Source: Chondrus crispus | Taxonomy: Eukaryota > Rhodophyta > Florideophyceae > Gigartinales > Gigartinaceae | Assembly (NCBI RefSeq): GCF_000350225.1 | Contig: NW_005179350.1 | Coordinates: 40,418 to 64,236, forward strand | Length of the DNA stretch: 23,819 nt | Direction of reading: 5' to 3' | Part shown: positions 1 to 8,950 of the stretch, piece after piece | Layout of the letters: each line of letters begins with the position of its first letter | Numbering within the stretch: position 1 is the stretch's first letter | Program-made: the position numbers and the translations under genes | Notes under the pieces: generated by a model | Seen by the model: only the letters and a program-made list of their open reading frames with translations | What the model was told of the DNA's origin: nothing | Databases searched by the model: none

Positions 1-88
1 ACCGCAACGCCACCATCAAGCGCGGCGACTGTCGTATCTTAATTTTCTCCGCTTGATGCCGCCACCGATCATCCTCCACTCCTTGTAG

Positions 89-1318
89 TATCTTACACGT
101 GTACATAGCACTCCCACAGTACTTAACACCGTCGTCGCTCATGTCCCCAGTAAAGACGACCCAAGGTCTAGAGTCTCTCCTACAGTGTTTAATGAAGACA
201 CTGGTCAGTTGACAAACAGTGGTCTGAGAGACATAATTATTAGTCTGCAACAGAAGGATGCATGGAAACCTCCTGCTTCAGGGGTGGGGGATTACCAGAA
301 AGCGGCCAGTATAGAAGTGTCGATTGGTGATTTAGAGTCTGATCAGGGGCATGATTACTTGGCACATATGCCGAAGCAGCAAGGTTTGAACCCTTATTCA
401 ATGGACAACCAACAAGCATCTATGTCAGTTAGCGAGCTATCGGTCATAGCATTCAAAGCCGCAAATGGGCGACAACTGAGTCGCTGCTCTTGCTGTGGAA
501 GAAAGCTGCGCAGTTCTAAAGTAACTTCGGGGGCTAGATTTCTCGGAGGATGCACAAACGGGAGGAGTGAGGTTTTGGTAGCGCAGTTATTAGACGCTCG
601 GGGTAAGGCGCAATCGGAATGGGAATACGACGATTACATGTCCTTTTGGATAGCGATCATAGGAAGGACCTTTGCTTTGAACGACAGAGCGGTACTACAG
701 ATCCTGAACGAAATTGAAGACTCAGGCTTGCTGGACAAGATTCGCAAGACGTTTATTGAACTCGAAGAGCTGATTTCCATTTATGTTAAGTGGAGCAGAG
801 CTGTACGTGCATGCACAGATTTCATAGATAATATGAAACATTCGGATGTCCAGGGCCTCGTAGAAGGTGTTGAAGAGGCAAGGATGATGCGGAGTTGTGA
901 CATTCGAGCCAAGACGGGCTTTGAAGACTACTGCGTGGACATGTCCGAGGTGTTAACCAAGAAAACTGAGATGGACGGGCAGGTTATCGAGAAGGCAGCC
1001 GAGTTTTTAAATGAAGACGAGGATCTGTGGAGACTCATGGCTGAGTGCACTATGAGTCTGGTGAGAAATAAGGAGTTAGACTATGAGAGATTAGAAAATG
1101 CAGGACTAGACATGCTCTGGGTGTCTAGAATGTACGTTGAAACAGAGAAAGACCAGTTCAGCGGCCCTCGTCGACAGGTCAAATCATTGCTTATTGACAC
1201 TTCTGACAACTATTATCTGACGGTGCCGAGCAGCAAGACGGTCTGGGCATTTTACAAGAGCGATGACACGATGGACGTATGCAATGCGACTACTTACCAA
1301 CACGTTATGTCGACATAA
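89..1318 (+). CDS. ORF1, unrecognised protein, possible start at 368
   Basis: The frame is open from 89 (after a TAG at 86-88) to the TAA at 1316-1318. A GTG at 185 would give 377 residues, but in a eukaryote the first in-frame ATG is at 368 (about 316 residues). The 5' end may therefore lie on an upstream exon or be incomplete. I recognise no family. Counting from 185, there is a Cys cluster (C101, C103, C104, C123) around CSCCGRKL, then a largely helical, acidic second half rich in Glu/Leu (for example EEARMMRS, EKAAEFLNEDEDLW). No signal peptide or membrane segment is evident. The last 40-50 bases overlap the start of ORF2, which lies in the -1 frame. Base composition is less GC-rich than the material right of 9 kb. 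It could be a host gene, an internal gene of an unknown element, or an endogenous viral gene. Confidence 0.55.
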   Translation, partial: YLTRVHSTPTVLNTVVAHVPSKDDPRSRVSPTVFNEDTGQLTNSGLRDIIISLQQKDAWKPPASGVGDYQKAASIEVSIGDLESDQGHDYLAHMPKQQGLNPYSMDNQQASMSVSELSVIAFKAANGRQLSRCSCCGRKLRSSKVTSGARFLGGCTNGRSEVLVAQLLDARGKAQSEWEYDDYMSFWIAIIGRTFALNDRAVLQILNEIEDSGLLDKIRKTFIELEELISIYVKWSRAVRACTDFIDNMKHSDVQGLVEGVEEARMMRSCDIRAKTGFEDYCVDMSEVLTKKTEMDGQVIEKAAEFLNEDEDLWRLMAECTMSLVRNKELDYERLENAGLDMLWVSRMYVETEKDQFSGPRRQVKSLLIDTSDNYYLTVPSSKTVWAFYKSDDTMDVCNATTYQHVMST

Positions 1319-1359
1319 CGCTATACTATTTATACTATAAACACTACTTGGTGGAACTT
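1267..1359 (+). pseudogene. ORF2, 5' piece (split by Ty3 insertion)
   Basis: A reading frame opens after the TGA at 1264-1266 and has an ATG at 1279. It runs without a stop through a Tyr-rich stretch (ITLYYLYYKHYLVEL) to the target duplication AACTT (1355-1359), where the Ty3 element begins. With the element and one target copy removed, it continues in frame into the open frame that starts at 6750. It overlaps ORF1 by 40 bases counted from the ATG. The joined frame is the best evidence that the insertion interrupted a coding sequence. The true start of ORF2 is uncertain: ATG 1279, a splice, or a frameshift from ORF1 are all possible, and no canonical slippery heptamer is visible in the overlap. 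Confidence 0.45.
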
Positions 1360-1587
1360 TGCTATCAATATGATATATTGATTGGTGATTCCTGCTGCAT
1401 CCTTCTGAGTCAAGCTCCGTCGACTTTAGTCTTTGTCAACCTCCCTTATTAGTTCCTGTTATTCTTTACATGTCCCAATTTACCTACCGTCCTACATCCC
1501 CTATAAGTAATGCCACACTTCATTGCTAGTAAGAAAAAAGACAGAGCACTTCCACCTCTCAACATTTCAACTTACGAGCTGACCACA
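1360..1587 (+). repeat. Left LTR of the Ty3 element
   Basis: 228 bp, beginning TGCTATCAATATG and ending CTGACCACA. It matches the right LTR at every position except the fourth. Near its 5' end is a palindrome, ATCAATAT (1364-1371) and ATATTGAT (1375-1382), separated by three bases. A TATAAG at 1502-1507 could position transcription start about 30 bases later, giving a short R/U5. Confidence 0.95.
1502..1507 (+). promoter_or_regulatory. TATA-like box in the left LTR
   Basis: TATAAG lies two thirds of the way through the LTR and is repeated at 6659-6664 in the right copy. Position and sequence fit an RNA polymerase II core promoter, with gag starting about 110 bases further on. This rests on motif resemblance only. 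Confidence 0.4.
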
Positions 1588-1618
1588 GTGATCACTACGA
1601 TTGCTTGTAATTTTCAAC

Positions 1619-2131
1619 ATGGTGGGGAACTCAAACTCCGGCCAGGCCCAGCTACAGGGTCAACATCTATTTACGCCCATTGCTCATCCGGAACTACGTC
1701 GGCTTGGACAGAAGAGCATCCATGCTTTTTTGCGTGAGCGTGAGCGATATTTGCTACGCATCAATGATGCCCAAGCTACTGGTAGCAGTATTTCAGCAAT
1801 TTCTCTCAAGTCTTTGCTGGATCCAGACCTTCTTCTATCGCTTGTAGAATTCCACGAATTTGACGGGGTTACCTCCGTTGATGAACTCTCTGAAGAGGCG
1901 TTAAAAAATTGGCTGGACGAGAAGGAGACAGTGAACTTCGATACTTTGACAACTACCGAGCTGGATAATTCTATTCGGTCATCTGTTCGAATGAACATCA
2001 ACGAAAAAATCCTGAACTCCGCATCAAAGCGCTCTTCATGGACTACAAAACTTTTCTTCGTGTCCGACGGTGGGGAGACCTCATTCAGAAAAATCCCAAA
2101 CAGGCCACCGCACACATTTGCACACTGCTGA
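1619..2131 (+). pseudogene. gag: Ty3 gag, N-terminal part
   Basis: The ATG at 1619 is 31 bases after the LTR and has A at -3 and G at +4, a good eukaryotic context. The frame encodes the N-terminal region of the capsid polyprotein and ends at 2131. From about residue 130 it no longer resembles gag. The -1 frame takes over instead, and its codons before 2038 (LRIKALF then MDYKTF) already read like gag continuing. The switch can be placed at or just after the A6 run at 2004-2009. Loss of one A from an A7 run would explain it. The zero-frame codons GAA AAA ATC do not form a standard -1 slippery heptamer, so mutation or sequencing error is likelier than programmed frameshifting. Confidence 0.8.
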
Positions 2132-5100
2132 AGCCTCCTGCACTCAAGGAAAAAATTGAAAACGACCTTTCCTTGAGTAGGCAGGATTTGAAAAAGGATT
2201 GGATGCAGTTTTATCGCTACGTTGTTAATCAAGCCGTTCGATGCGACGAATTTGTATCCATTCGGCAGACTACGAGAGATTCTGATTCCGTAACTACGAA
2301 GATTGGTGCTGAAAAGCAGGACAAGACAAGAGACGGTTCTGCGAAGTCAGGAAACGGAAATGGCAAATTGAAAAACGATACATATGGTTCCACGCGGAAA
2401 TGGAACAGAGGCGGCCGAAGCAACCAAGGCACACGAGGAAACAGCAATAGAGGTTCGAACAACTCCACAGATTCACGTTCGAACGGCGCCGGATCTGAAA
2501 ACACGGGAGGTGTCATTGAGATACCCTTTTGTTTAAATGCTTCCAAATGTAAGAAACGACATTATGTGAAGGACTGCCCTCTTTCAACAGACGAGGAGAA
2601 ATATTCTTTGTTAAAAGAATTCTACAAGACTCGATCGGAAAAGGGACGTTTAAGCGTTCTGTCGCAAACACAGGAAGCATGTCATGCGCTGCAAGGTTCA
2701 GGACGGTACTTCGCAAAATTGGCGGACAGTGTAAACGTAATCGTTAACGGCGATTACGGGGCGGACCATTCTGCTCTCAGCGAGCAACACGTCAAACAGT
2801 GCGCTGATGATGGTGTATATGTTAACACTCTAACCCTTCGCGAACCAATCAGAATGAGTGTAGCTGTAGGAGCAAATGCAGAAGAAGATTCGCAAGTTTA
2901 TTGTGCCCACACAAAGGTCCGTGTTTCTGTTACTCTCAATACTCCAGAAGGACCACTCCGTCTCCGCAACTTGGAATTCCTTGTTTTCAAGGAGTACATG
3001 CCCGAAATTCTTATCGCTCGCCCAGTTCTTCAGGCGATAGGATTTAATTTGGACGAGCATCTGAAGCGTGTGCGAAATCAATTCCACAACGCAGACTTTT
3101 CGAACATTGGGTTTTCTTCAGCACTTTCCACCAAAGAGGATACTCCCCCAAAAACTCCTGGACGTCTGTCACGTATACTACTTCGCGGTTACACGTCTAA
3201 CGCCGATACCCAGAACTCCACTGATGCAGAGGAGGTAAATTCAGGGTTCTCTTCGGATGACGGTACCTCTTACAGCGACTCGGAAGACGGTTCCCCTGAT
3301 GAGTCTCCAATTCTTTATGGGGACACTCCAGATGATGGCCCAGTCTCCAAAGATTCTAACATTTCATTTGGAATCGATCAAGAGTCAGACACAGATTCAC
3401 AATTGAAAGAACGAATTCAGGAAGCCATTCAGGGCGGCCTACCAGAAGAGTATCACGAAGAATTACAGGACTTAGTCTATGACTACAGGGATATTTTCAG
3501 AACAAGGCCGGGGGCTGATCCGCCTGCCAGTGTGCAGCCAATGTGCATTCGCCTCAGGCCAGATGCCATTCCTATTCGTGTTAAAGTCCGCCGATACTCG
3601 CCACCGCAAGCCAAATTTCTTCGTAAGAAAGTAGACGAATTACTGTCTCTCGGGCTTGTGCGACGAAACAATTCAAGTGAATGGGCATGCGCACCGCTAA
3701 TTGTACCAAAGGATGGACCGGAGAAATTCAGATTCACGGTTGACCTGCGACCAGTGAACAGTCAAACAATTCCGCACACCTGGCCGATGCCTGATCTCGA
3801 GTCGATAACCTCCGAATTGGCAGGAGATTGCTGCTTTTCCATCATCGATTTATGTCATGGCTACTGGCAGATGCCGCTGGACTCAGAATCGCAAGAATGC
3901 CAAAGTTTTATTACGCCCGACGGCGTCTTCACACCCACGCGAGTAATGCATGGGCAGACGAATGCAACTTCCTACTTTCAGAGTACAGTAGGAAACCTAT
4001 GTCTATCGTTACGGGATAACATTCTCCAATGGCTGGATGACCTTCTCTTTCACCACAAAAATTGCAGAGACCTGTTGGACACCCTCCGAGTCTTTTTCGA
4101 AATTTGTAGGAAGGGAAACCTGAAGCTTCATGCCGCCAAGTGCAAACTTTTTCTGCGCGAGGTCACGTGGTGTGGACGTAAAATAAGCGCGGATGGAATC
4201 AAACTCGACCCGAAACGGTTAGAGGCTATCGTGAATATGCCTCGACCCAAAACTGGTGGTGATTTGCAACAATTTGTATGCGCGGCAAATTGGATGCGCT
4301 TCACCATTCCCGAATTTTCCAGGATCATTGAACCCTTTTCCCAGGTCCTCGAACAAGTGTACATCAAAGTTGGTGGACGGACAAAGCGTGCGGCATCAAA
4401 AATAGCACTTGATTCTACATTCTGGAATTCATATCACGATCAGACATTTACGGTGGTTAAAGAGGCACTTCGAAACGCCGTAATACTCGCTCATCCAGAC
4501 CCAGAGAAAATTCTTTGCCTTTTCACGGATGCCTCCGAAACACACTGGGCTGGGACATTAACGCAAATTCCAAAAATCCATTTGGATGAGGACTTCGAAA
4601 ACCAGCACCATGAACCACTGGCATTTCTTTCCGGGTCCTTCAACAAGTCCTCATTCCATTGGTCCACTCCTGAGAAAGAAGCTTTCGCCATCGTGACATC
4701 CGTGACTCGACTCGACTACATGCTGTTGCGTCCAGAGGGCTTCATTTTATTCACAGACCATAAGAACTTGACTTTCATATTCCACCCTGTTATTGTTAAC
4801 CCTCGAATAGCGAAGCACACAGTCAACAAAATCGAGCGATGGGCCATGCAACTTTCCGCTTTCCGGTATACGATCAACCATATATCCGGAGATGACAACT
4901 GCTGGGCGGATCTTTTATGTCGATGGGGCGGCCGAATTGGTGGTATAATTCATGGGACACTTGGCGCTCTTTTTCAGGCACCAATTGCACCTGACCTCGA
5001 CCCGGATTTCACGTGGCCAAAGCTAGCAGACATCAAACGCGAGCAGCAGAAAGGCATTTCTGAATGGGGGGAAACACCGCTGTCGACTATCAAGAACGGT

Positions 5101-5550
5101 CTTTATCGAACCAACAGAAATGCTGTATGGATCCCATCTCGTTCTAAGGAACTTCAGCTACGAATTTGCATCATTGGACATTGTGGGCGAAGCGGATATC
5201 GAGGCGTGGACACCACATATGAAAACATCAAAGCACACTTTTGCTGGAAAAAGATGAAGACGGATATCACAGCATTTTGCAACACTTGTATGCACTGCCT
5301 TTTAACAATTGGCGGCCAACGTATTCCCAGGCCACTTTCACATGCTATGAATTCCACTACTCCGAACGAGTTGATTCATTTCGATTATTTGTACCTCGGG
5401 GAGAGCAACTCTGGACCTGTATATGTCCTCATCATCAAAGACGATGCATCATCCTTCGTGCTTCTAGAAGAAAGCGACGCCGCAGACGCCACAAAAACTG
5501 TGCGCGCCCTGAGAAATTGGGTTTCTCTTTTTGGGGTCTCTCTCTTCTGA
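2038..5550 (+). pseudogene. pol: Ty3 gag C-term, protease, RT, RNase H, integrase N-half
   Basis: 1,170 codons ending at a premature TGA (5548-5550). In order: the rest of the gag capsid; a variant zinc knuckle at about residues 165-180 (CLNASKCKKRHYVKDC, spacing C-x5-C-x3-H-x4-C); an aspartic protease active site at 239-243 written DYGAD instead of the usual D-S/T-G; RT with the catalytic box WLDD at 665-668; RNase H acids D831, E881 and D907; the integrase zinc-binding region H1048...C1084, C1087, in which the second His is Tyr1054; and the first integrase catalytic Asp at about 1116. The TGA falls where relatives have Trp just before the VSDRG motif, so a single G-to-A change is likely. 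The protein made here would lack two of the three integrase catalytic residues. Confidence 0.92.
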
Positions 5551-5922
5551 GTGTCCGACCGCGGATCTCATTTTAAGAATAAGGTTATGGCTGATCTTAA
5601 TCGAGCCTTACATTCTCACCACCACTTCACAACTCCATATTCTCCTCAATCGAATGGGACAGTCGAAACTGTGTGCAAAGAGGTACTTCGTGGATGCAGA
5701 GCACTGCTGTCGGAATTTCGCCTGAAGGAAACAGAGTGGCCTGAGGTCATTGACATTGTCCAAAGTGTGCTTAACCACTCTGTCAGGCCATCTCTCGGCA
5801 ATCGCGCTCCAGTGACAGTAATGACAGGAAGACCAGCAGATAATCCCTTGAGCGCTTTAGTACCACCAGTTGTCGAACACGCACATTCCCTGGAACTAGT
5901 GAAGGCACAGCGCTTGATGTAG
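5551..5922 (+). pseudogene. pol: Ty3 integrase, catalytic second half
   Basis: Same frame as the preceding pol segment, directly after its TGA. It carries the second catalytic Asp (5557-5559, in VSDRGSHFKN) and the catalytic Glu (5665-5667, in NGTVETVC), 35 residues apart as the DD35E rule requires, and PYSPQSNG between them. It ends at TAG 5920-5922. In relatives this position is usually an ordinary sense codon, and CAG-to-TAG is the simplest cause. It cannot be translated from its own ATG in a useful way and would need readthrough. Confidence 0.9.
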
Positions 5923-6498
5923 ATTGATTCCCTCATGAACGCCGTTGACGCGATGCACAAAGATGCGTCCGAGAAACGCACTAGGAAGCGTGAGCAAGCA
6001 GTGAAGTCTCACAATCGAAAGACTGGCGTACAAGAGGTCATTTTCGATGTTGGGGATTTTGTTCTTGTAGCCAAGCGAGCTTCCAAAGGCGGTGAGAAGC
6101 TTCGCGTCAATTGGACAGGGCCCAGGCGCGTGACACGGGCTGCATCTGATTCTACTTTTGAGATCCAGAACCTAATAACGAGAGCGAAGCATGTTGTGCA
6201 CGCCTCTCGTTTGAAGCTCTATTCACATTCTCATTTGAATGTTTCAGAGCAGCTTTTAGATTCAATCGCTCACAATGAGGCGCACCTGAATAAGGTTGAA
6301 CAGCTTCTGGGACTCCGATACAATCCTCAGTCTGAAGTCTATGAAGTTAATGTGAAATGGCAAGATTTTGACTACGAAGAACCGACATGGGAGCCATTCC
6401 CAAATGTGCAGGAAGACGTCCCAGCTATTCTGGAGAACTTTCTACAGGATTATTCAGATCACGACTTGGTCAAGGCTGCTATGAATTCCGGCATTTGA
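5923..6498 (+). pseudogene. pol: Ty3 integrase C-terminus with chromodomain
   Basis: Continues in the same frame after the TAG; the first ATG is 5935. A basic linker leads into a GPY/F-like module (VNWTGPRRV, about 6106-6132) and a chromodomain (from about 6298: EQLLGLRYN, VKWQDFDYEEPTWEP). Chromodomains of chromoviruses bind methylated histone H3 tails and steer integration to heterochromatin, which fits the transposon-filled surroundings. The frame ends at a TGA (6496-6498) 18 bases before the right LTR. Confidence 0.9.
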
Positions 6499-6505
6499 CT
6501 CTCTT

Positions 6506-6516
6506 GAAGAGGGGAC
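6506..6516 (+). promoter_or_regulatory. Polypurine tract of the Ty3 element
   Basis: GAAGAGGGGAC directly precedes the TG of the right LTR at 6517. A purine run at this place primes plus-strand DNA synthesis in LTR retroelements. Confidence 0.75.
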
Positions 6517-6744
6517 TGCCATCAATATGATATATTGATTGGTGATTCCTGCTGCATCCTTCTGAGTCAAGCTCCGTCGACTTTAGTCTTTGTCAACCTC
6601 CCTTATTAGTTCCTGTTATTCTTTACATGTCCCAATTTACCTACCGTCCTACATCCCCTATAAGTAATGCCACACTTCATTGCTAGTAAGAAAAAAGACA
6701 GAGCACTTCCACCTCTCAACATTTCAACTTACGAGCTGACCACA
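6517..6744 (+). repeat. Right LTR of the Ty3 element
   Basis: 228 bp, begins TGCCATCAATATG and ends CTGACCACA, followed by the second AACTT. One difference from the left copy. It carries the same palindrome near the 5' end and TATAAG at 6659-6664. Confidence 0.95.
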
Positions 6745-6749
6745 AACTT

Positions 6750-7449
6750 GCAGCGGCAATCAGGCCAAGTCACGAGAACGGCAAAATTTCAATAAGCGAT
6801 TACGTCAGGCGAGAGAACCGGAATGCGGCCAGATACGGGCTAATTTACAATTTCGGGAAAACTAAAGAGAAAGTCAGGCAAGCTGTTTCACGAGAACGAG
6901 CTCTCTGGAAGTCTGGCGTCGACCTCAGTGCGCTATTTGGAGCTGACAGAGAGCTGGCCCTCACGGACGAGACAGGCAATAGCTGGATCATGCGTGAGCT
7001 GGCGAGCATTTGGGCTGAGTTGGGTCTGGTCAACATACCGGACGGACTCGAATGCGACACTAATTGCGCCTGGCGACTGTGTATCAATAGCACGCCGTCG
7101 GGCTGGATACGGTGCAACATCGCGATGCCGGCCGATGGAGTCATGTCATACGACATGTATAAAAAAAGGCAAGACTCAAGGCTCAGTGATAGGGAATTGT
7201 GTAGTGATCCGAAACGGGAGAAATGGAAAGAGCATGCAATACCAGCTAACGGGGCCGGAAACCGTGAACACAGACGATATGTACCATGTCTGCAAGGGCA
7301 AGACAGCCATATCGAATATCCGTCGACTAGTTAAGCCTAGTACCTTAACTGGTGGATGGATAGGGTATAGACCTCGAGGGGACCAGCGCATGACACTAGG
7401 GATGAGCCAGACCGAGCTAATAATGACGACTACGCGGTCTCGGCGTTAG
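6750..7449 (+). pseudogene. ORF2, 3' piece, frameshifted at an A7 run
   Basis: From the target duplication onward, one frame is open from 6750 to 7334. Its first 139 codons look like ordinary protein (for example WKSGVDLSALFGADREL and IWAELGLVNIP). At AAAAAAA (7161-7167) the protein-like character moves to the +1 frame, which reads on through VVIRNGRNGKSMQYQLTGPE and MYHVCKGKTAISN to the TAG at 7447-7449. One extra A would explain this. Alternatives are transcriptional slippage on the A run, or a real end at 7334. With the 5' piece, the product would be about 260 residues. I do not recognise the family. The piece ends just before the copia remnant. Confidence 0.5.
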
Positions 7450-7693
7450 CCGGGATCTACAAGGGTGAGCGCGGTCTGGTAGCCCGATTAAACTTACCTT
7501 TCTCTAGCCGTTAAAGAAAAGTAGGATGTGCTCCTTCTCTTTTCTGTTTATAGTTGCTACCCTTGTATTTATACTACTGTGACACCGAAAAAAAAGACGA
7601 ATCAGTTTCGGGTCGTCCGAGAGAAAAGGTAATTATTTCCGAGGTCTTCAGGAGAGTACATATTATTTCCTGACGTTAGACATACTGTGTACA
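7450..7693 (-). other. Copia 3' flank, probable LTR remnant
   Basis: Non-coding. On the minus strand it follows the copia stop and holds TATAAATA (7567-7574 in plus coordinates), an A/T-rich stretch and purine runs, as expected for a polypurine tract plus 3' LTR. No second copy exists in the window, so its ends cannot be set. Confidence 0.35.
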
Positions 7694-7798
7694 TTATTTG
7701 GCACTCTCAATAATCCCTTCCTTGCCAAATGATAATACACCCAAACGTTCATGTAAGTACTCGTAGCTTGTTTGTGGTAACGCCTTTGTCATCACGTC
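7694..7798 (-). pseudogene. pol: Copia pol, last 34 codons
   Basis: The minus strand reads DVMTKALPQTSYEYLHERLG and onward to a TAA (plus 7694-7696). This is the typical C-terminal end of copia RNase H, beginning with the D-x-M/L-T-K motif. The upstream flank is the solo LTR. Once that is removed, the preceding codons LMLA complete the usual M-x-A-D-V-M-T-K. Confidence 0.85.
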
Positions 7799-7800
7799 TG

Positions 7801-8164
7801 TGTTCGGAGTCTACCCGCGTTTGCTGAACTGGTCAGGGAAAGAGGCGGCAAAAACAGAACGGGGACCAAAACAGTGCACCCCTCTCACTGCGATGAGAGT
7901 TGTAGGTTTTTATATGGAGGAATAAACCCTGCCTCTCTTGATAATTGTAGTTGCAGCGCCTCATCAGAAGAGTTTATTTGAAAGTTGACGCATGACAACG
8001 CCATAGTCTGCTTGTCGTGGAGAGCAATCTGGATGCCACGGAATTCGGTGAGTGCAAGCTGCACACGGACGGGACAGCGTGCGCCCTGCATCCCCGAGCA
8101 TCGTATACTGAAACTTCTCGATATAAAGCCACGAAACAAGGCGGCGATCCGAGATCCGTGCACA
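7801..8164. mobile_element. Solo LTR, 364 bp, inserted in the copia remnant
   Basis: It begins TGTTCGG and ends GTGCACA (TG...CA with TGT/ACA ends). It is flanked by GTCTG at 7796-7800 and again at 8165-8169, a 5-bp target duplication. Removing the insert and one GTCTG rejoins copia codons into LMLADVMTK. It contains no convincing ORF. TATA-like sequences occur on the plus strand at about 7915-7921 (TTTATAT) and 8120-8127 (ATATAAAG), so its direction is undecided. A solo LTR is what remains after recombination between the two LTRs of a full element. No other copy is visible in the window. Confidence 0.8.
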
Positions 8165-8940
8165 GTCTGCAAGCATCAAATGTCAGGCAATACTGTAGAT
8201 GTATCATTTCTCGCTCGACCAACCCTTGCACAAAATGGTATTTGATTTCAATGTGCTTTGTACGTTTTTGTTTGCGGGCCCACCTGACGGCTCCTTTGTT
8301 GTCTTCATATATCACAGTTGGGGGTTTCGATCCAAATTTCAATTCACTTAATATCTGACGGTATCCATCTCACTTCTTTTCCACACTCCGATAACGCGAT
8401 ATACTCTACTTCCGTCGATGACAGCACCGTACGCCTGACACAGTCAGATAGATAAGTAGGAAGCAAACGCTTGCCTCCTGCTCATCCAGCTGACTGTGCC
8501 TGAATTCAGCTGAAAGACATATCCACTTGTACACTTCTATTTATCACTGTCACCGCACCAATCTGCCTTTGAGAATCTACAAACATTCGGAACAAACATA
8601 TTAGCACGTTTGTAAAATATGCCGAAAGACAAAGTTACTTGAATGTAACTCATGACCCTTTTAGCATCATTAAAGTTGGACTTAGACAGCGATGATGGTT
8701 TTCTTGAAAAATCCAACATCATGCGCAATACCTGGTCGGGTTCTTGTCGATAGGTGCAGCAATGCACCAATTGCTTTCCGATAAATTGATTCAGAGAATG
8801 GCGTTTCATCATCTGCATTTCCTTGGTTCTTCGAAGGCAACATCGGCTTGCTGGCAGGCTTACACTTGTCCATCGAAAAATTGCTAAAAGGTGCTTCGAG
8901 TATTCCTTTTGCTCCAAAGACAGGCCTTCCTGACTACAGA
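8165..8940 (-). pseudogene. pol: Copia reverse transcriptase tail and RNase H, decayed
   Basis: Right to left on the minus strand: LEQKEYSKHLLAIF (from about 8917), then in another frame MDKCKPASKPM and ETPFSESIYRKAIGALLHLS (8682-8873). Then, in the first frame again, NDAKRVMSYIQVTLSFGIFY and SKADWCGDSDK (ending at 8537). Next come KCTSGYVFQLNSGTVSW, LSSTEVEYIALSECGKEV (about 8380-8425), and TVIYEDNKGAVRWARKQ with RTKHIEIKYHFV (8190-8342). These are the canonical copia RT-tail and RNase H blocks in correct order. Frame changes occur near 8873, 8705 and 8430-8490, with stop codons near 8534, so no functional protein remains. Confidence 0.88.
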
Positions 8941-8950
8941 CATGAGCTCT

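Larger units (their letters stand above)
1360..6744 (+). mobile_element. Ty3/gypsy chromovirus, complete but mutated
   Basis: This is a 5,385-bp LTR retrotransposon with every structural landmark: TG...CA LTRs of 228 bp, a 5-bp target duplication, gag with a CCHC-like knuckle, an aspartic protease, reverse transcriptase, RNase H, an integrase with D,D-35-E, a GPY/F-like stretch and a C-terminal chromodomain, and a short polypurine tract before the right LTR. The order PR-RT-RH-IN plus the chromodomain defines a chromovirus. The LTRs differ at one base (T1363 versus C6520), so insertion is recent. The coding frame is nevertheless broken three times: a frame change near 2004-2009, TGA at 5548-5550 and TAG at 5920-5922. 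No primer-binding site beginning TGG follows the left LTR; the sequence from 1588 starts GTGATCACTACG, so the primer is unknown. It inserted within ORF2. Confidence 0.95.
1355..6749 (+). repeat. Target-site duplication AACTT flanking the Ty3 element
   Basis: AACTT at 1355-1359 directly precedes the TG of the left LTR. AACTT at 6745-6749 directly follows the CA of the right LTR. A 5-bp duplication is normal for Ty3 integrases. The exact match, together with TG/CA ends and near-identical LTRs, fixes the element boundaries. Confidence 0.95.
7694..8940 (-). mobile_element. Ty1/copia remnant, RT tail to end of pol
   Basis: Reading the minus strand from right to left gives the order expected of a copia pol 3' end: the tail of reverse transcriptase, RNase H, and the terminal DVMTKALP segment with its stop at 7694-7696. 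All of it is decayed by frameshifts and stops, and it is interrupted by a solo LTR. The integrase and upstream parts are absent; the recognisable sequence fades near 8940. It lies opposite in orientation to the Ty3 element and the GC-rich ORFs. Confidence 0.88.

Noticed and set aside
2004..2010. Programmed -1 frameshift signal in Ty3 gag
   Set aside because: The zero-frame codons are GAA AAA ATC, so no X-XXY-YYZ heptamer exists in the right register, and no nearby stem was seen. A one-base loss is simpler.
1684..2232. Minus-strand open frame of 182 codons opposite gag
   Set aside because: It lies antisense to recognisable Ty3 gag codons and has no family resemblance; it is a shadow frame.
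5548..5922. Altered genetic code (TGA and TAG read as sense)
   Set aside because: Other frames in the window end normally at TGA, TAG or TAA, and neighbouring fossils show ordinary random damage. Two point mutations suffice.
7974..8358. Several open frames on both strands between 7974 and 8358
   Set aside because: They mix copia RNase H codons with solo LTR sequence. The target-duplication analysis shows they are chimeric by insertion.
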